NCBI GenBank assembly: GCA_918807975.1
Contig: OU964932.1
Location: forward strand, 2,294,001 to 2,358,000
Direction of reading: 5' to 3'
Length of the DNA stretch: 64,000 nucleotides
DNA from: Aplidium turbinatum
Taxonomy: Eukaryota > Chordata > Ascidiacea > Aplousobranchia > Polyclinidae
Numbering within the stretch: position 1 is the stretch's first letter; each line of letters starts with the position of its first letter. The notes below the pieces were generated by a model that did no database searches, was not told where the DNA came from, and saw only the letters and a program-made list of their open reading frames with translations. Shown in pieces: positions 36,801-43,998 of the stretch. The position numbers were made by a program, and so were the translations under genes.

Positions 36801-36802
36801 AA
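15681..36802 (+). CDS. AFAP1L: AFAP1-family actin filament-associated adaptor protein
   Basis: Binds and cross-links F-actin and links it to Src/PKC signalling in vertebrates. Exons: 15681-15834, 18135-18190, 19525-19582, 23971-24028, 24421-24574, 28756-28895, 29244-29419, 29571-29672, 30379-30584, 31345-31536, 33453-33814, 34008-34194, 35255-35395, and a tentative last exon 36773-36802. Phases join throughout, giving about 671 residues against about 730 for human AFAP1. Family hallmarks: N-terminal MASLQLLQRIEVFLQ helix, GSGYESYASDEDTN acidic stretch, PH1 (KKWLKKVGIVKGNHLQCYKK), PH2 (GNLNVYSEGKWSKKLCLIRD through SSEMGKWVGTLIAETG), Lys-rich linker and coiled coil. It is intact in every exon read. 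The introns are packed with transposons. Whether it corresponds to AFAP1, AFAP1L1 or AFAP1L2 cannot be told; a single pre-duplication gene is likely. Confidence 0.93.
16408..16456. repeat. short dispersed repeat, copy 2
   Basis: Second copy of the sequence at 5731-5780 (CCCATGAGGCTGGGCTCATC with the following CACCACTAATT). It has the same orientation and is about 90 percent similar by eye over about 45 bases. Confidence 0.6.
16756..16960 (+). repeat. tRNA-derived SINE
   Basis: The head GCCCCGTTAGCTCAGTGGTT plus ACGCGCC has a box A-like sequence (TAGCTCAGTGGTTACGCG), and a degraded box B (GCAAGTTTGACTC) follows about 35 bases on, as in a tRNA. No acceptor-stem closure is visible and unrelated sequence follows, so this is a SINE head rather than a tRNA gene. 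The 3' limit is approximate. It lies in AFAP1-like intron 1. Confidence 0.6.
19608..19966. repeat. 24-bp minisatellite, about 15 copies
   Basis: Tandem array of a 24-base unit, CTGATTGCTTATTAAGTYCA plus CTTG, with single-base variants (C/T at the Y and G/A in CTGATT/CTAATT). It starts about 26 bases after the AFAP1-like donor at 19582. Because 24 is a multiple of three, two minus-strand frames stay open and spell an octapeptide (LNKQSASG and variants). I read this as a consequence of the repeat rather than a gene. The unit order is mixed, not a simple expansion from one end. Confidence 0.93.
20436..23448 (-). mobile_element. DNA transposon with about 390-bp terminal inverted repeats and a spliced transposase
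   Basis: Ends are GGGTGATGACTAAA and the complement, each flanked by TA (20434-20435 and 23449-23450), which suggests a TA target duplication. The inverted repeats run 20436-20830 and 23068-23448 and are about 90 percent alike by eye. Between them, minus-strand exons encode a transposase-like protein. It sits in the AFAP1-like intron 19583-23970. The superfamily is not assigned: TA duplications suggest a Tc1/mariner-like integration, but the protein words do not look like a DDE/D Tc1 enzyme to me. Confidence 0.8.
21167..22736 (-). CDS. transposase-like exons of the long-TIR element
   Basis: Minus-strand coding blocks: about 22736-22464 (acidic N-terminal part), 22417 to about 21874 (GKYYCFHFDGKRLSGEEFQV, CDTTAVNTGRLNGIV, YIGCQHHILDRILKHVLDF, ending CRSFQFYK at a GTGAGC donor), 21788 to about 21600 (acceptor TTTTACAG; FPQIKWRKLPSLHNARWNSR and IANGWQEQWFSD) and about 21358-21167 (DIPRSNMIAERAVKLMEEL). 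The D-T-T-A-x-N-T-G block with a downstream C-x-H-H is typical of uncharacterised animal transposases seen in cnidarians and molluscs. The third block runs into a stop and frame change, so the copy is probably inactive. I cannot name the family. Confidence 0.6.
24421..28895 (+). CDS. AFAP1L: AFAP1-like first PH domain exons
   Basis: Exons 24421-24574 and 28756-28895 encode YYVGTNCDVWSQIFLEN, SGKKWLKKVGIVKGNHLQ, CYKKIGDSHPELDLPLRAYN and the continuation toward GTGYR. The pattern is that of a PH-domain beta-sandwich start (KKWLKK-VGIVK-NHLQCY) as in AFAP1 ([20 protein letters not shown]). The 4.2-kb intron between them carries the hAT element at 26533-28200. Confidence 0.9.
25300..25460 (+). 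repeat. dispersed repeat, copy 1 (GCTGTGTCTTTGGCAGGA family)
   Basis: Sequence containing GCGGCTGTGTCTTTGGCAGG, GATTGGCTTCCTTGCCTTCC and, further on, CCTGGATACGACAAA recurs in the same block order on the minus strand at 38140-38340. A shorter relative is at 26033-26080. On the + strand it translates as EHAAVSLAGYLMTCLKVDLK, which resembles the frame of the other copy (EQAAVSLAGHLKACLKVDMK). It may be part of a mobile-element coding region, but I do not recognise it. Confidence 0.6.
26533..28200 (+). mobile_element. hAT transposon of the ZBED5/SCAND3 type, degenerate
   Basis: Fully bounded: the 8-bp target duplication GTATAGAG is present at 26525-26532 and 28201-28208, and the ends are CAGTGGTTCCCAACCTGGGG on the left and the complement of CAGTGGCTCTCAATCTTTTT on the right. 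Four plus-strand coding fragments (26564-26824, 26703-26966, 26924-27226, 27339-27701) match ZBED5/SCAND3-type hAT transposase: CTNRAPAMLGNKSGFAAL, HSEVRWLSIEKVLKR, YLADILGHINNVNRDIQG, KLPAWKRRLEAGN. Frame changes between them and missing N-terminal parts show it is a decayed copy. The element spans 1668 bases; a (CGT)n microsatellite lies at 27991-28009. Confidence 0.93.
30379..31536 (+). CDS. AFAP1L: AFAP1-like second PH domain exons
   Basis: Exons 30379-30584 and 31345-31536 encode GNLNVYSEGKWSKKLCLIRD, DQVVHLHGCDLQPDFDNSER, FSFKITQKKKELIFLE|ASSSSEMGKWVGTLIAETGC, then VYNSFLNTAKQTLKQTMKMK. This aligns with human AFAP1 GYLNVLSNSRWRERWC, LRGCEVIPGLDSK, VLEASSSEDMGRWIGIL and IQTAKQTF. It is the strongest single match to the family in the window. 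Confidence 0.95.
32310..32578 (-). repeat. tRNA-derived SINE, minus strand
   Basis: On the minus strand the head reads GGGATGGCGCAGCGGGTGAG followed by GCGCTCGC, with box A (TGGCGCAGCGGGTGAGGCG) and box B (GGTTCGACTCC) at tRNA-like spacing. The body continues past a CCAGGACGTAATAAATTGGG segment and GGCGGCCGAGAGAAAGGAAC. It looks like a standard pol III SINE, in an AFAP1-like intron. Ends are approximate and the 3' tail was not resolved. Confidence 0.8.
32894..33202. mobile_element. hAT-like MITE
   Basis: Left end CAGGGTTACTCAACTTATC and right end the complement of CAGGGCTACTCAACTGGTGG; typical hAT termini, 309 bases apart. A perfect 8-bp target duplication is not evident in the flanks (TTGTAGAC left, TAGCCAAC right). 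No coding sequence. It sits in the AFAP1-like intron before exon 33453-33814. Confidence 0.7.
33453..35395 (+). CDS. AFAP1L: AFAP1-like basic linker, coiled coil and C-terminal exons
   Basis: Exon 33453-33814 is a Lys-rich linker (GDSVYVDFNES, then runs such as RLKKKKAAKGG and HKKTKDH). Exon 34008-34194 begins QIKISELKKYIDASS and is a heptad-patterned helix (IERAIKEAEKEHDKLQHELS), the counterpart of the AFAP1 coiled coil that supports self-association and actin cross-linking. Exon 35255-35395 is Pro/Ser-rich and ends NVMSRMK, comparable to the HVLRKAK near the AFAP1 C-terminus. The LINE fragment at 34440-35114 sits in the intron between the last two. Confidence 0.85.
34440..35114 (-). mobile_element. 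LINE ORF2 C-terminal fragment, I/Jockey-like
   Basis: Minus-strand frames carry DALRIVSGCLKLTPTESLPV, LSGIAPAELRRKAATL and then LNRLRTGVGRFASLMHKWGL with CNCGAEEQTADH (34606-34690). This is the reverse transcriptase C-terminal/zinc-knuckle region of the LINE type common in tunicates and cnidarians, often labelled jockey or I-like. Two frame breaks separate the segments. It is 5'-truncated and lies antisense in the AFAP1-like intron 34195-35254. Confidence 0.85.
36773..36802 (+). CDS. AFAP1L: AFAP1-like tentative terminal exon
   Basis: A good acceptor (GATTTCTTGTTGCAG) ends at 36772. In phase 0, matching the 35395 donor, the next ten codons read MFENLDTTN and TAA. Joined, the C-terminus would be VMSRMK-MFENLDTTN, against VLRKAKEWELKNGT in human AFAP1: the Lys, an aromatic residue and the Glu line up. 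The exon is very short, so this is a tentative assignment. Confidence 0.5.
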   Translation: MFENLDTTN

Positions 36803-37260
36803 CCGCCATCCAAACGTCGTCGTGCCTGGTTCCGTTTCCACCCGTGCACTCGGCTTGTTCAATGTTACTTGCAAAGCCTAAAAACGGAACAAGTGTTGGA
36901 ATAACTTTGTCGTTTTAATAGTTTAAGGTCGTTTGTGTATAAGTTACTACAATATACAGACTTTATTTGTAGTGCTGCTGAAAGGTGATTGCTTTCCTTT
37001 AGCTTAACATACGCTCCGTTTAAGTCGAGATACTCCTGTTTTTTGGCTTTGTGCCGGCGCCCCAGTCAGTCAGGTAAAAAATCCCGGTTCGGCATTCATT
37101 CATCCAACATAGATTCAGATTCTGTTTTATTTGTTTTTAGTACCGTAGGCTGCTACAGCAGCAACACATCAGGTTGCACAAATATATAGATAAATACTTT
37201 GAATGTGGTGCTGGCACTAGAATGACAGTGAAAGACCACAGGATCAACAAAGTTGGCTGT
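36803..37260. other. intergenic, no gene recognised
   Basis: Downstream of the tentative AFAP1-like stop. No convincing coding frame and no clear AATAAA close to 36802. It probably contains the AFAP1-like 3' UTR. Confidence 0.4.
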
Positions 37261-37262
37261 CA

Positions 37263-37700
37263 CCCAGAGGTGAGCAGTAGCGGGCTACTTTTGCAGCGCT
37301 GCTACCAGCGCGCTACTTTTTAGAAACAGAAGCGACGCTACTTTTCCCAATGTAGTGGAAGCGAGAGGCATTACATTTTCCTCAGTCGTACTTTCGCTAC
37401 TTTCCAATTTGATGTAGAAAAAGTGGATCGTTTTTAGACATTTTTGATGGAAATACTTGTTTTCCATAACGACTTTGAAATGGCCATGCAAATAAGTGTG
37501 GTCGGCTACTGAAACGTGATATCACTTGTTTTCAAGACAATTTTTGGCTTCAAAGGGTGCTTGAGTAGAGCTTTTCAGTGTCAGTTTAAGATAAAAGTAG
37601 CACATAGATGTAGCGGTAGCGCGTGTTGCTTTTGGTCCCGGTCGGCTACCAGGACCAGTTGCTTTTGGTAGCAGTAGCCTATTGCTTGAGTTTTTGGAAT
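37263..37700. mobile_element. hAT-type remnant, left end
   Basis: The sequence starting CAGAGGTGAGCAGTAGCGGG resembles widely distributed hAT ends of the form CAGAGGTGGGTAGTA followed by repeated CTACTTTT words; the words CGCTACTTTT and GCTACTTT recur here at close spacing. The right end could not be set: a related GTAGC-rich patch lies at 37608-37690. Not coding. Confidence 0.5.
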
Positions 37701-38139
37701 GTTTATTTCATGTAGCACCAGCATAAATCGAAACAGTCTCATCTTTGAGGTTGGTCTGCTGCATGGGTGTCCAATTTTTTCCCAGGCGGACCAGATTTGA
37801 TAGTGCGGAAGTGCCCGCCGGCCAAAGGCCTCTGACAATCTTATTTTGTGTAAAGAAATATGCATAATTATATGATAATAGGCTATTGTATAATTTAATG
37901 TAATTTTCATGCTACAAAGCAATATGCAGGTTGAAGTATTTTGCTGTATACATGTCACAGGATATGAAAAGTTAATAGGCTATAAGTTATCTGCATTTCC
38001 ATCAGAAATTAACACATCCAGACACTTTGTAAACCACAGCTGTGTGAATGTGAAGGATGAGACTGACGTTTCGATTTCAGTGCATAGGCCAGGTTTAGCT
38101 CGAGGTTAGTGGCACACCAGCGTAAAATGTCACTTCGGT

Positions 38140-38340
38140 GGGAGTCGCTCAGCTTTGATCTCAAGCGGTTCTTTTTCAAGCTTGTTTGTTTGTCGTATCC
38201 AGGTTTACATCTGGTGGTGGAAGATTTAGATTAAGTGGACGGGAAGGCAAGGAAGCCAATCTTCATGTCCACTTTCAGGCATGCCTTTAAGTGTCCTGCC
38301 AAAGACACAGCTGCCTGCTCATGAGCGGTGTCGAACCGGC
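38140..38340 (-). repeat. dispersed repeat, copy 2 (GCTGTGTCTTTGGCAGGA family)
   Basis: Minus-strand counterpart of the repeat at 25300-25460, with the same block order. The minus frame 38413-38231 reads CEQTFSDMNLKKRW, then EQAAVSLAGHLKACLKVDMK, and is open for 60 codons. CEQTFS is reminiscent of the hAT C-terminal CERTFS motif, but the following sequence is not, so the source is uncertain. Confidence 0.55.
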
Positions 38341-38376
38341 GCCCTTTTGATTTGCCGTTCCAGCGCTTTTTCAAGT

Positions 38377-38625
38377 TCATATCCGAGAACGTCTGCTCAC
38401 ACAAATATTGCACTTTTCGACAATGATTGGCCCGGTCTCACTTGCATGCAGTAGAACACTCTTCGCACACACATTATGCATGTGACCTCGACTACGGAAG
38501 GTAATATCCTTGTCCATAAGAATAGGGATCTCACGGAAACTCTTCCAAGCCAATTGCACCCTCACTGCCATGGCATCCGTCAGTCTCCCTATTGCTCAAT
38601 CATGTCACTAAAATAGCAAAAGACA
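38377..38625 (-). mobile_element. LINE ORF2 fragment
   Basis: The minus frame encodes VRVQLAWKSFREIPILMDKD with CAKSVLLHASETGP. This corresponds to the LINE block in which a 'W..F..L' helix precedes 'YxxCVRSxLLYGSETWP'. Short and degraded; it appears to be joined to the repeat at 38140-38340. Confidence 0.7.
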
Positions 38626-40059
38626 GGAACGACGTCGAATTCTGCATTACCAATTGTCAGCTGTTGGCTTCGAAACTACCTTAATTTCGTTACATAGCCT
38701 ATGTGAAAAATGAAACATAGTTTTCCGTAGTGGTGATTAAGCAACATAAGCTCAGTAAAGGTTTTGTTGTTGTTTCCTATTTACAATGGCATCAAATCGT
38801 GATGTGTGGTACTGCTCGCATGTCAAGAATCCAATCGATGTCTGTTTTATTTAATATGAAACAGGCAGGAAAATCCTAATTCCCTATTTATTCCTTCATA
38901 ACTAACTCTATTCGTTCAGCATTCCCGCACCCCCTAGAAATAGCTCTCGCACTCCCGGTTAAGAACCCCTGCGATAATAGATTTTGCAATTATGACGTAA
39001 CAATGATTCTGACTTCTCGCCGGGGTTTTGTTTGTGAGAAAATATTTCTTCAATATTATTTTAAATGCAAGTTGAACTTAACCTAATCAACAAAAATCAG
39101 TACAGCCTTGCAGATGAATTTGATAAACACCCAGGGCCGGATTAAGGGTTTATGGGGCCCTGGGCTGAGCTGAAAGTGAGGGCCCTTATCAAGTGACATT
39201 TTTCGCTAAAAAGGTTGTCGATCAATGACGCTAAAAGCATTTCTCAGCAGCTGGGGGGCTCCGCCTCCAAACCCCGAGTTGTGTGTATTGTGTTGGTACT
39301 GTGCTTTTGCTGCGATTGGGATCGAAAAAAAGCGACTAAACAGGAACATTATTTTTAGAACAACAAAATGACATAATTCGTTAAATGCTGATTTTATTAG
39401 AGGGGCGCAAGCTCTCAAACTTACCCGAGCGACGCCACTATTCTCTAGGTACGCCACTGTTTTCTAGTTGTCTTTTTGAAAGCAAAACCAATCATTTTAG
39501 AGCAGATCAACAAACGTATCCGTTTGTGAGATAGGCTATCACTGTTCAAAGTGAACTCGATCCTTTCTCCACAATTTTTAGTGGCAACACTTTCAATACT
39601 GCTTATAGGCGATTATTGATATACTGTACGATAACATGTTCATTTTGTGCAATATTGCACTGTTCAAAACAAACAATTATGCCCCAAGAAAATTGTGAGG
39701 AAAAGCCTGGTTAATTTTCAACAGTATTTCTTCGGAAAAGATTCGTTTTTAGGTTGAAAAGCAAATTTAGCAATGACAAAGTTTTAGTGCTTGGTGTGAA
39801 TGGTGTCGAATACTTAAACACAAAACTGTTGAGATACAGAGCGATCAAAGTAAGCTTCATCGTTTCACAAAAAAAAACTAAACGTTTGTTTTTGGCCGCA
39901 ACTTAATGTATGAACTGTGAATTGTTTGTCAGCTTCACACGATAAAAACAGAATCATATTCATAGGAGCATAGGCCATAAATCAAAAATGAAACTGCAAA
40001 CTGGTAGGCGGTACCGGTAGTCATTTTGTTTGCTGCCCTAGAAAATTGTTCATATCAAC

Positions 40060-40660
40060 TCAAAATGGACGCTTTCTTGCTTTTCTCGTGGCAAAATTGC
40101 TGATCAATTCTTCAAAATTCAATGAATCTAAAATATCGTGTTCAAAGCTTAGAAGCACCATCATACACAAATACATTCGCAGAGCAACGAAGACATTGGA
40201 AAAGGTTTCAACGCACCTGTTTCCCCTTAGAAGTAAGAACATGTTGAGCTCAACACTGTGTTCCACTTTGTGTTTATCAGGTTTTCTGAGGCTTCTTTTC
40301 CAACATCAGCAGTTTTCACTTTGAAAAATTCTGCAAAATGAACTGTTTCAGTTGGAAAATTGGCTTCGAAATCCATGGGATATTCCTTTATCAATGCAAC
40401 AGTAGCTTAATGAATCTCGTTAGGGCTAAGATTCGTCAGTTTTGAAATGAAATCAAACTTACTTTCGACGTTACGGTATGCTTTCAAACGCTTATGCAGT
40501 TCTGCAGATAGTTTGTCAATCATGGCAAGATACACTTCAACTTTAAATTTATCTCTTGGGGAAAAAAATTGTTGGCTCTGTAGAGTGTAGAGGGCTCATC
40601 AAAATGCCTATAACGTTGGGTTTGAATTCGTTTTGAAGAACCTGCGTAGGTGTTGGATCC
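40060..40660 (-). CDS. hAT transposase C-terminal part
   Basis: Minus frames read NVDPTPTQVLQNEFKPNV, FFPKRDKFKVEVYLAMIDKL and AELHKRLKAYRNVESKFDFI, then after a break VFVALRMYLCMMVLLSFEHD and ILDSLNFEELISNFATRKAR. This is the end of a DUF4371/hAT transposase, including the C-terminal dimerisation helix (SIEHDxxxxLDFExLIxxFAxxKA). In-frame breaks are present; it belongs with the N-terminal part at 50441-50891. Confidence 0.8.
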
Positions 40661-40671
40661 ACATTTCCTCT

Positions 40672-40860
40672 TAGGGAGCGTTCAAATATTACGTAACGCT
40701 GTTTTTCCGAATTTTTGACCCCCCCCCCCTCTCTCCCATGTGACGCCAACGTAACGTTTTTGTCAACCCCCCTCCCTCCCCCACGTGACGCTTTTCCATT
40801 ACAAAGCCCGTTTTGCCAGTTTATGTCAAAATTATGACGTGAACACGTGCTGATAAAATA
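40672..40860. mobile_element. MITE fragment with ATTACGTAACGC end
   Basis: Begins AGCGTTCAAATATTACGTAA followed by a run of C (CCCCCCCCCC near 40720) and CCAACGTAACG. Sequences with this start and a long C/G tract are common non-coding repeats in aquatic animals. It interrupts or flanks the hAT C-terminal region. The other end was not found. Confidence 0.5.
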
Positions 40861-41271
40861 TCTTGGTTTGTATGCACCTAAAGCTCACGTTTAAGACATG
40901 AAATTTTAGCTATATTCTTTTTTTGGAATTAAAACGTTATGTAGACCTACCTACTGAAAACGTTTAGTAGCCTACCGTCCAAAATGTTTCGATCCAAACC
41001 TTTCATTGTTTGGTTATGTATTGAAAGAAACATCACAAAAGCGCAAAAGAAACCGCAAGGAAAGCTAAGCATCTTCGAATGGGGTCATCAATGCTTCAAA
41101 AATGTTTCTATATATTGGAGCAGTAGGCTACTCTCGCTTGTGTGGTTCGAACTTGACGCATAGTTGTCTTCTTCAGACTCGCACGTATGAATGTCTTCTA
41201 CCTGTTCCTGTTGAGAGGTTTGTGTCAAAGTCGTTTGGTTCTTAATGAACATATAGGCTAGGCCTAAGCCA

Positions 41272-41900
41272 GTGTTTTTCAACCACTGTGCCGCGTGTCA
41301 GATCGTCAGGTGTGCCGTGTGAAATTATCCGATTTCACCTCATTGGTCTAAAAAAAAAAATTGAAAACAAATGAATTATTCTCTGCAAATAATATACCAT
41401 TGTCGAGTGTACAATACATGTTGCAGTAGTGACTGATAGCGTAATCATGTAAAACTCTTACATATCACTAGTGCTAGATGACAGTAGGTAGTAAGGCGAT
41501 GTGAAATTTGAATGGACAAAATCGAATTATCACACAGGGTGACTACTGTTGTGTAGAGTATTTTTGTGAAGTTTTATGCAATAAAATCCAGTATCCGTAA
41601 ACATGTAAGCGTTTTAAGGTTAGTATTTTCTAATTCTTGCAAGGTGATTCCACAAAAAATGCTATCACAACGCATCAATCCACGTGATCCAGATAGCGCG
41701 CTCTGAATGGCTAGTTAGGGAAAACGCGTTGTGTGCCGCACACACGCGCGCGCGAGCGATTGCTGTCTGCTGCTGAGAGATTTATAGCTTGAGATGCTGA
41801 ATTGCTGAAGATAAGGCTGCAAAATTCAGATAAAAAGTTGTGTTCAGCCGAAATGTTTGCCATAATTTTATGCTTGGTTGTTAAATAATCATTCAGGCTT
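41272..41900. mobile_element. hAT-like terminus and one arm of an inverted repeat pair
   Basis: Starts with CAGTGTTTTTCAACCACTGT, a hAT-type end. A stretch within it (about 41485-41575, words AAGGCGATGTGAAA, TCGAATTATCACACAGGG and TGACTA..TG..TGTAGAGTATTT) has a complementary counterpart at about 46262-46362. A GC-alternating tract (CACACACGCGCGCGCGAG) lies at 41740-41757. The right-hand hAT terminus was not located. Confidence 0.55.
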
Positions 41901-42159
41901 CGGTTCAAAGTTAGTTTAGGCTAGGTTTTCCAAATTGTGTAAAGTAGGCCTAAGAGGCAGTGTCTGTAATTATCAGGTCTTCTGGAATAAGAACTGCTTA
42001 TTCAGGTGAAGTTGCTGTTGGTGGTTCTGCATTTTTTATATGTAGCTTTGAGAATGACACTATTAAAGTTCATAGTATTACGGAAGGCTCAGACAACTAA
42101 GTTTTCAGCACTTAAAATCTTAGTTCTGTGTACTGTAAGTGGGCTATGTTTATTGTTTA

Positions 42160-42250
42160 TATGTTTGTAGTAAGTTTATAGTAAGTTTTTAGTAAGTTTT
42201 TAAGTAAGTAAGTTTTTAGTAAGTTTTTAGTAAGTAGTAAGTTTTTAACA
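42160..42250. repeat. short tandem repeat of AGTAAGTTTTT units
   Basis: About eight imperfect copies of AGTAAGTTTTT/AGTAAGT immediately upstream of the LINE at 42255. AGTAAG also directly follows the LINE tail (43988-43993), so the LINE may have inserted at this sequence. Confidence 0.75.
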
Positions 42251-42254
42251 AAAG

Positions 42255-43990
42255 TACTGAATAAATGTGTCTTGCAAGAAATCTTTCCTGATGTACTCAA
42301 AAAGAGTCTGATAATACCTGTACCAAAAGTTAGTTCACCTTTACACTTTACAGATTTGCGACCAATTTCTTTATTGCCAACTTTTTCCAAAATTTTCGAA
42401 AAAATTCTATATAAACGGATGATGAATTTTATTGACAAATATAATATTTTAACCTCAGCTCAACATGGTTTTCGTGAAAATGATTCAACAAGCTTAGCAT
42501 TGACAAAAATTTATGATGATTTACTTTCTAACTTGAATGATCATAAATACACATGCTCGGTTTTTGTTGATTTAAGTAAAGCTTTCGATACAGTTGATCA
42601 TGGCATACTTTTAAAAAAACTTCACCATTATGGCTTTCGTGGCAAGTTTTTAAACGTTTTAACATCTTATCTAACAAATAGAATGCAAAGTACAAAAATT
42701 AACGGTAAGAATTCTAATTTCAATGTTGTTACATGTGGTGTTCCACAGGGGTCAATCCTTGGTCCCTTGCTTTTTCTTCTTTATGTGAATGATCTTCCAA
42801 ATGCATCTTCTTTTTCAACTACACTTTTTGCTGATGACTCAAACTTTCATATGTCAGATAAATGCCTGTCATCTCTCCAAAGAAATGTCAATAGAGAAAT
42901 AGAAAAAATTGATGTGTGGATGAAATCGAATAAACTTTCATTAAATTATAGTAAAACTACTTATATGATCCTCTGCAACAAAAAAAGTGCAGCAGAAAAT
43001 TTTAGTCTGTCCATCAGTGGCCGATCCATCGAAAGGAAGAAATGTATAAACTATCTAGGTGTAACTTTGGATGAGCGATTGACATGGGATAGTCATATTA
43101 TTAATCTTAGAAAGCAGCTTGCAAAGGTCTGCGGCATAGCATTTAAGCTGAGATACATTGTCCCTTTAACAGTATTACGGGCTTTATATTATGCTTTGTT
43201 TCAATCCAAGATCCAATACTCGATTATAAATTGGGGAAGAGCAAACTCTACATTGCTTGCTCCACTACAAGTGTTACAAAACAAGTTCATTCGATCCTGC
43301 TTATTTTTGCCGAGGTCAACAAATACAACTGTTCTTTATCACCAATTTAATGTGCTCAGAATTGACGATATTATTAAATTAGAAACTGCAAAATTTATGT
43401 ACAAATATGTGCACAAAATGCTGCCCCGGGCCTTTGCTGGCTGCTTTATTTTTGTAAATGAAATTCACCATCATAAAACTCGTCAGAACCAAAAAAATGA
43501 TTTATATTTGCCTTCTACAACGTCAAACTCTGGTAAGAAGATGCTATGTTTTAATGGAGTGAAACTATGGAATCAAGTACCAAAAGAAATAAAAGAAAAG
43601 TCTTACAATGTTTTTAAATTTAAATATAAATGTTTATTAAAGAATTTGTACAATGATCACTCCTGAAACGTATCATCCGCTTATTTCTCTTCACAATGTT
43701 TTTTATGTTGCCCTGTGTTATTCCATTGTTAATGTATTGTAAATTCCATTGTTAATTTTTACAAATTTAAGTGCTGGTATTGTGCTATATATTATATACC
43801 GTATGTGTTAATGTTCTTAATTTTGGGTCTTTTGTTTAAATGTTTGGGTGGCAGCTGACTTTGATGACCTTTTGGTCTTTCGCCGCCATCCTTGTTGTGC
43901 GAATTATTTGTGTTTATTGTGTTTTTGCTTTTTATGTCTTTCTTTTTCGCCAACAAAACAAAAAATAAACTGAACTGACGAACTGACGAG
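42255..43990 (+). mobile_element. LINE with intact reverse transcriptase, 5'-truncated (CR1/L2/Jockey-type)
   Basis: Contains a 3' fragment of ORF2 with a full reverse transcriptase and C-terminal region, a 325-base 3' UTR and a CTGAACTGACGAACTGACGA tail. The 5' part, including the endonuclease, is missing, as in target-primed truncation. The 3' UTR has a hairpin (GGTGGCAGCTGAC, 43850-43862, against CTTTCGCCGCC) about 100 bases before the AATAAA at 43965. Because the frame is still open this is the youngest LINE copy in the window. It interrupts an exon-like region that continues at 43999. Confidence 0.93.
42272..43666 (+). CDS. LINE ORF2 reverse transcriptase (intact frame)
   Basis: 464-codon open frame, in frame from the truncation point. 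RT motifs in order: DLRPISLLPTFSKIFEKI, AQHGFRENDSTSLAL, FVDLSKAFDTVDHGILLKKL, GVPQGSILGPLLFLLYVND, the catalytic FADDSN, and INYLGVTLDERLTW; then a C-terminal region ending LKNLYNDHS. FADD in place of YADD is normal for many animal LINEs. It has no start codon of its own, so the first codon shown is only the edge of the truncated ORF. It copies RNA into DNA at a nicked target site; lacking the endonuclease this copy cannot be autonomous. Confidence 0.95.
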   Translation: MQEIFPDVLKKSLIIPVPKVSSPLHFTDLRPISLLPTFSKIFEKILYKRMMNFIDKYNILTSAQHGFRENDSTSLALTKIYDDLLSNLNDHKYTCSVFVDLSKAFDTVDHGILLKKLHHYGFRGKFLNVLTSYLTNRMQSTKINGKNSNFNVVTCGVPQGSILGPLLFLLYVNDLPNASSFSTTLFADDSNFHMSDKCLSSLQRNVNREIEKIDVWMKSNKLSLNYSKTTYMILCNKKSAAENFSLSISGRSIERKKCINYLGVTLDERLTWDSHIINLRKQLAKVCGIAFKLRYIVPLTVLRALYYALFQSKIQYSIINWGRANSTLLAPLQVLQNKFIRSCLFLPRSTNTTVLYHQFNVLRIDDIIKLETAKFMYKYVHKMLPRAFAGCFIFVNEIHHHKTRQNQKNDLYLPSTTSNSGKKMLCFNGVKLWNQVPKEIKEKSYNVFKFKYKCLLKNLYNDHS

Positions 43991-43998
43991 TAAGAAGC

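Noticed and set aside
37735-38972. A single hAT element between the CATGGGTGTCCAATTTTTTC end and the complement of CAGGGGTTCTTAACC
   Set aside because: Flanking 8-mers do not match and the termini belong to different hAT families, so they are likely separate remnants.
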